Notes: generated from the sequence alone by a model not told the origin. Shown: positions 35,329 to 44,540, numbered from the stretch's first letter. The stretch: 64,000 nt of DNA from Paenibacillus sp. FSL K6-1096 (GCF_037977055.1 NZ_CP150274.1:4154001-4218000), one strand, 5' to 3'. Made by a program: numbers and translations.

Positions 35329-36234
35329 TCACCCCTTCAGATAATCCCCGATTTGTCCGGAAAGTCCGTTCAACGCCTCCAGCCGCAGGCTGTAGGAGGT
35401 GCTTTTGCCGCTGCTGTGCACAATGATCAGACCCGCTGCCCGCAGCGCGATCAGGTGGTAGTGGATGGTGCTTTTGGACAGGCCTACTGCCTTCACAATC
35501 TCTGTGAAATTCAGCTGGCTGCCGGTAAGCAGCCGGAGAATGAACAGCCGGGTCTCATCCGACAACGCCCGGGTCAGCCGCAGCAGTGCGGCAGAGGGCC
35601 GGCCTTCTTCCGGAGGCAGCGCATCACAGGAATAGCTGGTGAATACATACTCATCATAGAGAGATGAAATGACCAAGGGGCGCGCGTGATACTGTGGAAT
35701 AAGAATGACCTGCTTCAGTGTCTCTGCCGGGTACAGACGCATCCCTTGTGTGGCCGCCTCGTACAGCTCCATATCATTCGTGCCGTCCAGCAGCGCTGCC
35801 CGCGCAGTAGCCTCCTGCTGCAGTCCTGCGGTAATCGCCGGATCTATGCTTTTGAAATAGCCGTCATTCCATACCCGGATCACTTCAGCGGCAGCATCCC
35901 GCAGCTCAGCAAGGTTCGCGGGGACGCTCTGTCCGAAGCGCCCGGAAATCTCATACAGTTCTCCTGGAGACAACGCCGTGAACCAGCCGAGAAATTGTTC
36001 TACAGTGCGCTCACCGGGGCAGCTCCAGATATAAGGAGACAAGCTGAAATTATCCGTAAGCTTCATGACCTCTTTCATTCTCTGGAGCTTGACGGGCGCG
36101 AACTGTGCCTGCACCTGGCGGACCCAAGGGGGCCCGGCATCCAATGCGTTATGATTCTGCTTGCCGATCAGCGCACTCAGGCTGGTGACGCACTCATAGA
36201 TGGGCGCGAAGTCTATGGTTACTTTGTAGTCCAT
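35329..36234 (-). CDS. ArsR family winged-helix regulator
   Basis: A 301-residue protein. The C-terminal ~85 residues form an ArsR-type winged helix (LSDETRLFILRLLTGSQLNFTEIVKAVGLSKSTIHYHL). The N-terminal ~200 residues form an extra domain seen in long ArsR proteins from Firmicutes and may bind a ligand. It has no obvious metal-binding Cys cluster. AGGAAT lies upstream of the ATG. A dyad at 36295-36312 is a likely autoregulatory operator for this gene and the MFS gene. Confidence 0.87.
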   Translation of the reverse strand: MDYKVTIDFAPIYECVTSLSALIGKQNHNALDAGPPWVRQVQAQFAPVKLQRMKEVMKLTDNFSLSPYIWSCPGERTVEQFLGWFTALSPGELYEISGRFGQSVPANLAELRDAAAEVIRVWNDGYFKSIDPAITAGLQQEATARAALLDGTNDMELYEAATQGMRLYPAETLKQVILIPQYHARPLVISSLYDEYVFTSYSCDALPPEEGRPSAALLRLTRALSDETRLFILRLLTGSQLNFTEIVKAVGLSKSTIHYHLIALRAAGLIIVHSSGKSTSYSLRLEALNGLSGQIGDYLKG

Positions 36235-36294
36235 ATGATATTCCTGCTTTCTGTTGGATTAAGCGATATCGGTATTCAACTGTTTAAGATATTT

Positions 36295-36312
36295 GTTCTA
36301 TAAATATAGAAC
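36295..36312. promoter_or_regulatory. Candidate ArsR operator
   Basis: GTTCTATA-AA-TATAGAAC is an 8-2-8 perfect dyad located 60-80 bp upstream of the ArsR start. AT-rich dyads in this position are typical of ArsR-type autoregulation. Confidence 0.6.
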
Positions 36313-36356
36313 TGTTAATGAGTTTTATGATAAATGAACTACAAGGAATTAGCAAG

Positions 36357-36405
36357 CAAAAAAAGGCGGTACCCGCAGCGCATCATACGCTGCAGGTACC
36401 GCCTT
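36357..36405 (-). terminator. Terminator of the nuclease/5'-nucleotidase gene
   Basis: AAGGCGGTACC and GGTACCGCCTT form a perfect 11-bp outer stem, with an inner CGCAGCG/CGCTGC stem. On the minus strand it is followed by seven or more T residues. It closes the large gene at 36427-41550. Confidence 0.9.
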
Positions 36406-36426
36406 GCGGCAGATAGCCTGTGTTAA

Positions 36427-39400
36427 TTAGTTAATGAACTGGAGCGACTTCAGCGTCTTCTCCAGCATGACAGCCGCTTCTGCGCGGGTAGCCAGCTTGG
36501 CCGGAGCAAACGAACCGTCCGGCGTTCCCTGGATGATGCCTGCGGCGGCGATCTCAGCTACCGCTGCTCTGGACCAGGCCGGGATACTTGCCGCATCGCG
36601 GAATTTCGCCAGGCCGGCCGGGTCATCCGTCAAGGTCTTGCCGGTGAACTTCATGGCTTTGGACAGGATAGCCGCCATCTCCTGGCGGGTAATCGGGCTG
36701 CCCGGCTTGAAGCTGCCGTCCGTGTAGCCGGTAATCAGACCTGCAGCCGCCGCAGTCTGTACAGCATCCGTGTACCATGCGCCAGCACGGACATCACTGA
36801 AGGATGCTCCTGCTGCTGCCGGTGCAAGGCTCAGCGAACGGGTGATGAGGGTTGCGAACTCTGCCCGTGTAATAGACTGCGCAGGCGAGAAGGCGGTATT
36901 GCTGGTGCCGTTAATTACCAGCTTGGAGGCCAGCAGCTCAATGGAGCCCTGCGCCCAATGTCCGGCAGTGTCACCGAAGGTCTTGGACGATTGTACGACA
37001 GTGTAGTAGCTGTTGCTGTTGCGCTTAATCGTTACCTCTGTATGTCCGTCTGCCGGACTTGCGAAGACCGAAGGCACGAAGCTCAGCTTGCCGGTGGCCG
37101 GGTCATAGGTGACCCCGGTTGCCCCCGAGGCATTCAGTGCTCCGGTAGCCGTAAGGGTCCGCTTCACATAGGTATTGCCGAAGCTGTTCAGCGGTACGCT
37201 GGTGGTGCCTGCCTGGGCAGCAACACTGAATTCAATCACAGGCCCGGCTAACGTGATCCCATTGCCCTGTGCGGCAATGGCCTTGTTCAGACCGTCAAGT
37301 GCAGCCGGTTCTGCCTGAAGCAGCGAGACGGTGACGGTGAACTCTTCAGTACCAAGCCGCGTGGCCAGTGCCGGGCCGTTCACAACGCTCAGCGGCAGGG
37401 AGTACGAGGCTCCGCCGGTTGAGGTGAAGGTCAGCACAGTGTCCGGACGGGCAGCTGCCTGCTGTACCAGCACACTGCCTGGCAATACAACCTGTGCTCC
37501 GCCTGCGGAAGCAGTAAGCGGGATGACCAGCTCACTGGAGCTGGCTGGCAGGGCAGCCAGCTTCGCGGTAAGCTCTGCTGCTGTAACCGTGGTTACCTGC
37601 GGCGCTGCCGCGCTAGGAGCAGGGGTTGCCGAAGGCGCTGCCGTAGGCGTCACTCCCCCGGAGCCTCCAGGATTAGAACCACCCGGATTTGTAGTTGGCG
37701 CTGGCGTCGGAGAAACGGTCGGGCTAGGACTCGGAACCGCTCCCTTCAGATCGGTGATCCGGCCTTCAAGCTTGGAGGTGACCGGATCATGCTTTTTCAG
37801 ATAAGCCAGCAGTACCTCAAAATCAGGCAGACCCAGCTCATAGTAACGCCCGTCTGCCTTGGCAGAGGCCAGTGCGCGGTAGAAGTCTCCGCCGCCTGCC
37901 ATGAAGGAGTTCGTCGACAGAATATAATAGCTTGCCGGATCAATCGGCTGGTAGGTTCCGTCCGCCTGCATGATCTCTACAGAAATGATACGTTCTCCGG
38001 TCTGAGTCACTTCACCGGTCAAAGAACTCACAATCTCCGGCTTCTTCGTCGAATCATACGTGTACTTCATCCCGGAGACATGGGCGAACCGTCCCTGGTC
38101 GGTTTCCAGGCCGCTGACGGCGTTCTCCAGAGAAGAGATAATCTCCGCGCCGGTAACCTTCAGGGCAACGAGGCTGTTATTGAATGGGAGTGTGGTCAGT
38201 ACCTCACCCATTGTAATATCGCCCTTGTCAATCGCTGCTCGAATGCCGCCGCCGTTCTGGATGGCAACAACGCCTTTGATCTTACTCTGGTCCTCCTTGG
38301 ACACGAAGTTAGGCATCAGCTCGGTTACCTTCTCCGCGATGCTGTCTGCAATCATGTTGCCGATCGGTGTCTCTTCCTTACGCACCACGCGGACGGATTT
38401 CCCGTCAATGTCGCGATTGGTGTAGAGGTCAACTTCGGAGCGGCCTACCTTCTCGGCCCGCACAGCTGCGAGCTCAGAATCGTATGGGGCGAGAATTTGT
38501 TTGGCAACAGTGTCCTCACCGAACAAGTTAACATCCAGCAATTTGCCCTGGTAAGCCTTGACCTCGCCATCCTTATCGAAGGTAACATCAAGCTCACCGA
38601 GGAATTGGCTGTACTCACCGGTCTGTACAATCAGCACCTTCTTGTCTGTACCTGCAATCACTACAGGCGTTGGCGGGTTGTCGATTTTGGTATGGGAATG
38701 TCCGCCGACGATAATGTCGATCCCTGGAACGGCCTTGGCCAGCTCCTGGTCCACGGTGTAACCCAGATGGGTCACGGCAATGATTTTGTTGATGCCCTGA
38801 TCTTCAAGCGCTTTAACGGTCCGCTTTGCACTTTCTACATGGTCCTTGAAAATAATCTTATCGCCGGGAGAAGCCAGGCCAACGGTATCCTCAGTCGTCA
38901 AGCCGAAGATTCCGACCTTCTCTCCATAGACATCCTTGATGACAGAAGGATAGATATGGCCGTCTTTGGCCGTACTCTTGGACTTATCCGTCTCAAGAAT
39001 ACCTGTTATCTCGTGATACAGATCGGCAAGCTCACTGTTCTTCGTAGTGAAATCAATATTGGAGCTGGCAAAAGGGAACTTGGCCGCTGTCACGAAATTG
39101 CGCAGAGTTTCCGGATTCTCCTTATTCATGTCAAACTCATGATTGCCGAAGGTCATCGCATCATAGCCGATATTATTCATGAACTTGATGTCTGCCTGAC
39201 CCTTGAACTGGTTGAAATACAGGGTTCCTGAGAAGACGTCGCCCGCGTCCAGCAGCACGGTATTGCCTGTCCGCTCGCTGCTGATGGCGGAGGTCCGCTT
39301 GGTGATGTTCTCCAGGTGGCTATGGGTATCGTTCGTATGCAGGACCCGCAGATTGAAATCTGTAGTACCGAAATCAATCTGTGCAAGCAGCGGATCATGG

Positions 39401-41550
39401 TCGCTGATCCGGATGCCGTCTGCATCAGATACAGTACCTTTCGGATAATCTCCCGGGTCTGCAAAATCGGCATTGATATGCACGATATCAAGCTTGCTGG
39501 CAGAGGCCAGCCGGTTATTGACGAGGATATGATCCAGCGTCTGGGAGTTGCCTTGGAAGTTGTAGGAATACCGTTCATTCAGCGGCAGGGTATTTACAAG
39601 ATTCGTAAGTGCACTGCCTTTGAGGATATTCAGCGTGTTAGAGAACTGAAAATCATTCAGATCGCCGAGCACGACAAGATTGGCATCAGGGTTCTTTTGC
39701 AGCACATCCTCAGCGAAGCTGCAAACTACCTTGGCGATCTTGGCCCGTTGGACTTCGGTCGAGAGGACTGGCGGTTGAACGGACCCGAACAGATAGCTGT
39801 CGCTGCTCTTGGAGTTGAAGTGATTAGCAATGACGATGACATCTTTGTCTCCGAAAATAAACTCGGCAGCCAGCGGCTTGCGTGACTCCACGAAGGCTTC
39901 ATTCTCCGGATCAATGCGGCCCGGATTCAGACTGAGCCCGGAATCAGCAGTGTAGCTGACAGCCTCAGTGGCTGTACCAGGAGTGCCTGGCTTCAGGGAG
40001 ACACGGTTCATATTGTACAGGAAGCCGGAGCGGATATTGCCGTCCGGAACGCCGCCATCCTGATTATTTATAGGTGCAATATCCGTATAACCATAGTTAG
40101 ACGCACCTCCGTCAATAGCTTCAATCGCAGCAATCAGCGCTTTGTAGTTCTCGCTGGCGTCCGTTCCTCCATTGCCGGTTCCATCGTTATCCTGCACTTC
40201 CGTCAGGCCGATAATGTCTGGTGTTTTGAGATTGACCACGATATCCTTGGCGACATTGGCGATTTTGGCAGGATCATTATGCTGGGAGAAGTTCTCTATG
40301 TTAAAAGAGGCAATGTTCAGCTTGTCCGGTTCTCCGGAGGAGAAGGACGTTACTTCCCGCTTCAGCTTGCTTGGGGAGACATCCGGCAGGTCGCCTGTCT
40401 CAGTAGAAATCAGGAATTTGCCGTAATCATACGTCAGAATACCGGTGACATTGCCCAGGAATTGTTGGCCTGTTGTGAGCACCGGGGCGGTCTTCACCGA
40501 GAGAATCAGGCGCTGCGGGTTGAAATCGGCCCCAGTCAGTACCAGTCCGCCGGCAGGAGAAGTGACTTCGGTTGTGTTACCTGTACCGTTAACAGTCACC
40601 ACCGGAATCTCAAAGGTGCTGCTGGAAGCATAGTAGACTGCCGGGCCCACGGTTGTCGGCTTGGCAATCTCCAGCCGCATTCCTTCGAGGCTTTCATAGA
40701 AGTCTATAGCATCGGTGGCCGGCTCGAATTTAGCCGGATTCAGGCCGTCATCATCGATCACCGCTGTGGGGATAAGGCGTCCGCCGGTGCCCAGCAGAGT
40801 TGGAGCTGGAAGCGGATTGCCGCTGCTGACAACCGTTGTCTGGCTGGCTGTAATCTGGGTGGTGGATAACTGCCCGGAGCGGCCGAATTCCTTCACAATG
40901 CCGTCTACAGTAACTGCATCGCCCGGTTTGACAGCACTACTTTTACCTTTTTGATAGATTTGGATGGCCTCTGAGGTCTTGATATCGTTATCCATATCAG
41001 CTGCAGCAGATTGGATGTAGAAGCTGTCCGCATCTTTGATGTAGGTAACAATTCCCTTCACATCAGTGACCAGGGCATCCACGTAAGGGGAGATATGTCC
41101 TGCGCCCTGAATCTGGTTGATCTTCAGACCTGCCAGTGCAGGAGCGACGCTGTATTCAAAAGTAGATGTTGGACCTTTCTCAGAATCGGGTAATGAGGTA
41201 TAAGCTGTAATTTTAAGCGAGGTAATACCGGAATGAACAGTAATCGGGGCAGTATACAACTGGTCGGCCACTTCCGCAGTAGTACTCTTGTCAGCGTAGA
41301 CGCTGTAATACACGCTTGCCGTTACCGGGGTGCTTAGAGTGATCTTTGATCCTGTGCCGATCTTAGTGCCCGAGGCAGGAGATGCAGTAACCGGGGGAGC
41401 TTGAGGGGCCGCAGTGGTGTCTGCTGCTATTACCGGCTCTGCCGAGGCCGTCCCATAGCCAGTTGATAATGCCGGGAACATCCCGGTTAATAGCAATGCT
41501 ACCGCCAGAAATAAACTTAGCGGCTTCCTGCATTGTGAAGAAAGTTTCAT
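36427..41550 (-). CDS. Secreted nuclease/5'-nucleotidase with SLH anchors (YhcR-like)
   Basis: A 1707-residue cell-surface enzyme. In order: signal peptide (~1-37), a chitobiase-like beta domain (~55-135), an OB-fold-like domain (~150-235), an endonuclease/exonuclease/phosphatase domain (~415-735; NIASFNIENF, LGDLNDFQFS, SDHDPLL), a 5'-nucleotidase metallophosphatase domain (~740-1030; HTNDTHSHLE, DAGDVFSG, FGNHEFD, GGHSHT), its C-terminal domain (~1060-1260; NGGGIRAAI), a Pro/Thr linker and a further domain, then three SLH repeats (~1530-1707). It probably degrades extracellular nucleic acid to nucleosides and phosphate. ATG 41550 follows GGGGAGG. PhoP-box-like repeats lie upstream. Confidence 0.93.
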   Translation of the reverse strand: MKLSSQCRKPLSLFLAVALLLTGMFPALSTGYGTASAEPVIAADTTAAPQAPPVTASPASGTKIGTGSKITLSTPVTASVYYSVYADKSTTAEVADQLYTAPITVHSGITSLKITAYTSLPDSEKGPTSTFEYSVAPALAGLKINQIQGAGHISPYVDALVTDVKGIVTYIKDADSFYIQSAAADMDNDIKTSEAIQIYQKGKSSAVKPGDAVTVDGIVKEFGRSGQLSTTQITASQTTVVSSGNPLPAPTLLGTGGRLIPTAVIDDDGLNPAKFEPATDAIDFYESLEGMRLEIAKPTTVGPAVYYASSSTFEIPVVTVNGTGNTTEVTSPAGGLVLTGADFNPQRLILSVKTAPVLTTGQQFLGNVTGILTYDYGKFLISTETGDLPDVSPSKLKREVTSFSSGEPDKLNIASFNIENFSQHNDPAKIANVAKDIVVNLKTPDIIGLTEVQDNDGTGNGGTDASENYKALIAAIEAIDGGASNYGYTDIAPINNQDGGVPDGNIRSGFLYNMNRVSLKPGTPGTATEAVSYTADSGLSLNPGRIDPENEAFVESRKPLAAEFIFGDKDVIVIANHFNSKSSDSYLFGSVQPPVLSTEVQRAKIAKVVCSFAEDVLQKNPDANLVVLGDLNDFQFSNTLNILKGSALTNLVNTLPLNERYSYNFQGNSQTLDHILVNNRLASASKLDIVHINADFADPGDYPKGTVSDADGIRISDHDPLLAQIDFGTTDFNLRVLHTNDTHSHLENITKRTSAISSERTGNTVLLDAGDVFSGTLYFNQFKGQADIKFMNNIGYDAMTFGNHEFDMNKENPETLRNFVTAAKFPFASSNIDFTTKNSELADLYHEITGILETDKSKSTAKDGHIYPSVIKDVYGEKVGIFGLTTEDTVGLASPGDKIIFKDHVESAKRTVKALEDQGINKIIAVTHLGYTVDQELAKAVPGIDIIVGGHSHTKIDNPPTPVVIAGTDKKVLIVQTGEYSQFLGELDVTFDKDGEVKAYQGKLLDVNLFGEDTVAKQILAPYDSELAAVRAEKVGRSEVDLYTNRDIDGKSVRVVRKEETPIGNMIADSIAEKVTELMPNFVSKEDQSKIKGVVAIQNGGGIRAAIDKGDITMGEVLTTLPFNNSLVALKVTGAEIISSLENAVSGLETDQGRFAHVSGMKYTYDSTKKPEIVSSLTGEVTQTGERIISVEIMQADGTYQPIDPASYYILSTNSFMAGGGDFYRALASAKADGRYYELGLPDFEVLLAYLKKHDPVTSKLEGRITDLKGAVPSPSPTVSPTPAPTTNPGGSNPGGSGGVTPTAAPSATPAPSAAAPQVTTVTAAELTAKLAALPASSSELVIPLTASAGGAQVVLPGSVLVQQAAARPDTVLTFTSTGGASYSLPLSVVNGPALATRLGTEEFTVTVSLLQAEPAALDGLNKAIAAQGNGITLAGPVIEFSVAAQAGTTSVPLNSFGNTYVKRTLTATGALNASGATGVTYDPATGKLSFVPSVFASPADGHTEVTIKRNSNSYYTVVQSSKTFGDTAGHWAQGSIELLASKLVINGTSNTAFSPAQSITRAEFATLITRSLSLAPAAAGASFSDVRAGAWYTDAVQTAAAAGLITGYTDGSFKPGSPITRQEMAAILSKAMKFTGKTLTDDPAGLAKFRDAASIPAWSRAAVAEIAAAGIIQGTPDGSFAPAKLATRAEAAVMLEKTLKSLQFIN

Positions 41551-41583
41551 GTGAGTATACCTCCCCATAAAATATCATTCGTA

Positions 41584-41599
41584 CTCTATTATAATAGAG
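41584..41599 (-). promoter_or_regulatory. AT-rich palindrome with -10-like TATAAT
   Basis: CTCTATTATAATAGAG is a perfect 16-bp palindrome ~35 bp before the nucleotidase start. It contains TATAAT on both strands. It may be a proximal promoter element or an operator; a clear -35 partner is not seen. Confidence 0.35.
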
Positions 41600-41688
41600 A
41601 TTATATGAATCTAGTGCAATTTTTCGGCAATATTTGTTAAATTCGCATAAAAACATAGATGAAAATACGAAGGAATATAAATTTTTAA

Positions 41689-41744
41689 TATAAACTATAT
41701 GTAAATCGCTATATTTTCTGAAAACGATGTAAACTACATGTTAT
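41689..41744 (-). promoter_or_regulatory. Candidate PhoP boxes
   Basis: Read on the minus strand, ATAACA-TGTAG-TTTACA (41728-41744) and TTTACA-TATAG-TTTATA (41689-41705) are two pairs of TTHACA-like half-sites with the 5-nt gap expected for Gram-positive PhoP. A -10-like TATATT follows ~10 nt after the second pair. Phosphate-starvation control of a phosphate-releasing enzyme would make sense; this is inference. Confidence 0.45.
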
Positions 41745-41755
41745 CTATAGACTGA

Positions 41756-41796
41756 AACAGCGTTCTTCTCCTGAGTGTGGGGAACGCTGTTTTTTG
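41756..41796 (+). terminator. Plus-strand terminator without an obvious plus-strand gene
   Basis: AACAGCGTTC and GAACGCTGTT form a 10-bp stem followed by six T residues on the plus strand. Both neighbouring genes are on the minus strand. It could end an unannotated plus-strand transcript arising between 41550 and 41750. Confidence 0.6.
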
Positions 41797-41892
41797 TTGT
41801 TTTGTTTGTTAACTATGGTCATTAATCCGCTTAAACCAAACTCAACTTGCACGTCTTATCCACTTCAAACGAAACGGACGGTGCGCGGGCCG

Positions 41893-42075
41893 AAAGTATG
41901 TGGAAAACAGTATACAATGGGGCTGTGCGGGGGAAAGAGGGCCGAAAGTATGTGGAAAACAGTATACAATAGAGCTGTGCGGGGGTAAGAGGGCCGAATG
42001 TATGTGGAAAACAGTATACAATGGGGCTGTGCGGAGGCAAGAGGGCGAATGTATGCGAAAAACCGATTACAATGT
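41893..42075 (+). repeat. Array 4 of the 51-bp hairpin repeat (4 units, variant core)
   Basis: Units start at 41893, 41945, 41997 and 42048 (pitch 51-52 bp). The first three have the variant core GTATGTGGAAAACAGTATAC; the last has the standard core TATGCGAAAAACCGATTACA. Spacers are similar (GGGGCTGTGCGGGGG). It lies between two minus-strand genes and accounts for much of the 671-bp gap. Confidence 0.88.
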
Positions 42076-42119
42076 GTTGGCGGTAGGTGTGTAATATGTG
42101 TGAAGCTCAAAAGGGGCAA

Positions 42120-42147
42120 AAATTAGGGGCAGAACTGCCCCTAATTT
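42120..42147 (-). terminator. Terminator of serS
   Basis: AAATTAGGGGCAG-AA-CTGCCCCTAATTT is a perfect 13-bp hairpin. On the minus strand it is followed by TTTTTGCCCC. A second hairpin, GCCCTGAA-TGC-TTCAGGGC, lies between it and the gene end. Confidence 0.85.
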
Positions 42148-42221
42148 CACCGATGCCCTGAATGCTTCAGGGCGGGGTACCCCCGAATGCCCCTAGAAGT
42201 AGACGGTGGGTAAGGGGAAGG

Positions 42222-43502
42222 TCAATTAAGTTCAATCCGCTCCGCGCCGCCCATATACGGCCGCAGCGCCTGCGGGATATAGATCGACCCGTCCTCCTGC
42301 TGATGGTTCTCCAGCAGGGGAATCAGAATGCGTGGCGTGGCGACGGCTGTGTTGTTCAAGGTGTGGCAGTACTGGAGCCGGCCGTTCTCATCGCGGTAGC
42401 GGATGCCTGAACGGCGGGCCTGGAAGTCGAGCAGGTTGGAAGCCGAATGCGTCTCGCCATAGGCCTCCCTGCCGGGCATCCAGGTCTCAATGTCATATTG
42501 CTTGTGTGTCTTCATCGACATGTCGCCGCTGCACACAGCCATGACCCGGTAAGGCAGCTCCAGCAGCTCCAGAATATGCTCGGCATTGCCGAGAATCTCC
42601 TGGAGCATCTGCTCCGATTCAGCCGGATCGTTCTTGCACATGACCACCTGTTCGATCTTCGAGAACTGGTGGACCCGGTACAGCCCGCGTACATCGCGGC
42701 CGGCCGAGCCGACCTCGCGGCGGAAGCAGGCCGACATCCCGGCCAGCCGCAGCGGCTGGTCCAGCTCCAGAATCTCATCGCTGTACAGCGAGACCAGCGA
42801 CACCTCCGAGGTCCCGGCCAGCCAGCGGTTCTCGCCTGTCAACTCGTAGGTCTGATCCCGGCCGCCGGGGAAGAAGCCGGTCCGCTCCAGCGCCTCCGGG
42901 CGGACGATCACGGGCACGTCCATCGCGGTGAAGCCGCGCTGGATCAGCACATCCAGCGCCAGCCGCTGCACGGCGAGGTGCAGAAGCAGCCCGGCCCCCT
43001 TCAGCACATAGCTGCGGGGCCCGCCGGCCTTGACGCCGCGCGGAATGTCAATCATGTCGTGCAGCTCTCCGAGCTCGACATGGTCCCGCGCGCGGAACCC
43101 AAAGACCGGCGGCGCGCCATGCCGCCGCAGCTCCACATTCGCGCCCTCATCCGGTCCGATCGGCGTATCCGCCGACACGGGATTCGGCGCGAGCAGCAAC
43201 AGCTCGCGGCAGCGCTGCTCTGCCTCCGCCAGCCCCGTCTCCAGCCTCGCCAGCTCGCCGGCCATCTCCCGCACCTGCTCCTTCGCCCGTTCGCCGCCTG
43301 CGGCGTCGCCCTGGCGCAGCAGGCGCTCCACCTCCTTGGTCAGCGCGTTGCGCTCCGCGCGCCGCTGCTCAGTAGCCCGGCGTGCCTCGCGCCGCCGGTC
43401 ATCCCATGCCAGGAGCTCCGCCAGCGGGAACTCCAGTCTTTTCCATTCGGCCGTCTTCCGTACAAGCTCCTCATTCTCCCTGATCCAATTCATATCCAGC
43501 AT
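42222..43502 (-). CDS. serS: Seryl-tRNA synthetase
   Basis: A 426-residue class II aminoacyl-tRNA synthetase that charges tRNA-Ser (and tRNA-Sec where present). It has the N-terminal antiparallel coiled coil (~residues 30-100, Arg/Glu/Ala-rich). The class II motifs include FRREVGSAGRDVRGLYRVHQF (motif 2) and TLNNTAVATPRILIPLLEN (motif 3). ATG 43502 follows AAGGAG with 9-nt spacing and gives the standard family start MLDMNWIREN; longer in-frame extensions read into the T-box leader. Expression is controlled by the T-box upstream. Confidence 0.96.
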   Translation of the reverse strand: MLDMNWIRENEELVRKTAEWKRLEFPLAELLAWDDRRREARRATEQRRAERNALTKEVERLLRQGDAAGGERAKEQVREMAGELARLETGLAEAEQRCRELLLLAPNPVSADTPIGPDEGANVELRRHGAPPVFGFRARDHVELGELHDMIDIPRGVKAGGPRSYVLKGAGLLLHLAVQRLALDVLIQRGFTAMDVPVIVRPEALERTGFFPGGRDQTYELTGENRWLAGTSEVSLVSLYSDEILELDQPLRLAGMSACFRREVGSAGRDVRGLYRVHQFSKIEQVVMCKNDPAESEQMLQEILGNAEHILELLELPYRVMAVCSGDMSMKTHKQYDIETWMPGREAYGETHSASNLLDFQARRSGIRYRDENGRLQYCHTLNNTAVATPRILIPLLENHQQEDGSIYIPQALRPYMGGAERIELN

Positions 43503-43529
43503 CTGCATCCGCTCCTTAAGTGTGGGTAA

Positions 43530-43756
43530 AAAAACGCAAAAAACGCCCTCATCCATGGGACGAGGAGCGTCAGCTCGCGGTGCCACCCAGGTTGACCTCA
43601 TTCCCGTCAAACAACTCAAAATGCGCAGAATAAGGCCCTCTTTGGTCTTCGCGGTAACGGGCGAAACCCGGTAAACTTAGGGAGCAGAAGTGCGCTCCGG
43701 TCGCAGACGCCTCACGGTTGGATGCCGGTCATTGGCCTGGTGGAGATATAGGTTTG
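43530..43756 (-). ncRNA. T-box leader of serS
   Basis: On the minus strand the conserved T-box sequence GGGTGGCACCGCG (43576-43588) is followed by a terminator hairpin, ACGCTCCTCGTCC with GGATGAGGGCGT, and TTTTTT. Uncharged tRNA-Ser pairing would favour the antiterminator and read-through into serS. I did not assign the specifier codon with certainty. Confidence 0.93.
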
Positions 43757-43762
43757 CCGTTT

Positions 43763-43791
43763 ATTATAACCAGAGCACCGCGGGTTTGCAA
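43763..43791 (-). promoter_or_regulatory. Promoter of the serS T-box
   Basis: On the minus strand: TTGCAA (43786-43791), a 17-bp spacer and TATAAT (43763-43768). The predicted start near 43756 gives a ~250-nt leader. Confidence 0.75.
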
Positions 43792-43803
43792 GCAAATTGA
43801 GGT

Positions 43804-43833
43804 TTGACAATATTCCGTGTAGTCTGCTAGGAT
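43804..43833 (+). promoter_or_regulatory. Promoter of the FMN-reductase-like gene
   Basis: TTGACA (43804-43809), an 18-bp spacer and TAGGAT (43828-43833). It is back to back with the serS promoter. Confidence 0.65.
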
Positions 43834-43909
43834 TATTACTAATTTAAAGTATCGGTGCCCGGCGAATCAGCCCGGTTTATCCTATCATGCGGACAGAAGA
43901 GGTGGAGAC

Positions 43910-44479
43910 ATGGCCAGAATAGTCGTAATTAACGGGACGCCCTCCCTGGTCTCACGAATCAATGCAGTGATTGAATATGCAGAGCGAGACCTGCAGGAGC
44001 GCGGATTCAAAGTGGAACGGATTAATGTGGCAGAGCTTCCGGCGGAGGACCTGATCCACACCAAGTTTGAGAGCGAAGCCATCGTCAAGGCGAACGGCCT
44101 GGTGGCCGAAGCCGATGCGGTGATCGTCGTCAGTCCGGTATACAAGGCGTCTTATACGGGAGTGCTGAAGACCTTCCTGGATCTGGTGCCGCAAAAAGGG
44201 CTGGCCGGCAAAATCATCCTGCCGCTCTTCATGGGCGGAAGCCTGGCGCATCTGCTTGCGATCGACTATGCGCTGAAGCCGGTGCTGTCGGTGCTGGGTG
44301 CGCGTCACATCCTTGGCGGCGTCTACGCCGTAGACTCCCAGGCGGTGCGTAACGACCAGGGCGTGGTCGAGCTGGCGGAGGAGCTGAAGCTGCGCCTCGA
44401 CAGCGTGCTGGAGGAGCTGGCGGAAGAGACGAACCATAAGGCAGGGCGGAAGGCAGAGCATACAGCAGTGACGGAATAG
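43910..44479 (+). CDS. NADPH-dependent FMN reductase (SsuE-like)
   Basis: A 189-residue flavodoxin-fold protein. The FMN phosphate loop is NGTPSLVSR, and SPVYKASYTGVLKTFLDLVPQ is the flavin-stacking stretch conserved in the SsuE group. These enzymes supply reduced FMN, often to two-component sulfonate monooxygenases. No monooxygenase is adjacent. GAAGAGGTGG precedes the ATG. Confidence 0.9.
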   Translation: MARIVVINGTPSLVSRINAVIEYAERDLQERGFKVERINVAELPAEDLIHTKFESEAIVKANGLVAEADAVIVVSPVYKASYTGVLKTFLDLVPQKGLAGKIILPLFMGGSLAHLLAIDYALKPVLSVLGARHILGGVYAVDSQAVRNDQGVVELAEELKLRLDSVLEELAEETNHKAGRKAEHTAVTE

Positions 44480-44491
44480 GCCATGGGCTAC

Positions 44492-44540
44492 AAAAAGGCA
44501 CTAAACCACCCGGATAGGGCGTTTAGTGCCTTTGTTTTTT
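44492..44540. terminator. Bidirectional terminator
   Basis: AAAGGCACTAAAC and GTTTAGTGCCTTT form a 13-bp stem, with a T-run on the plus strand and AAAAAGG giving a T-run on the minus strand. It separates the convergent reductase gene and nrdG. Confidence 0.9.
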
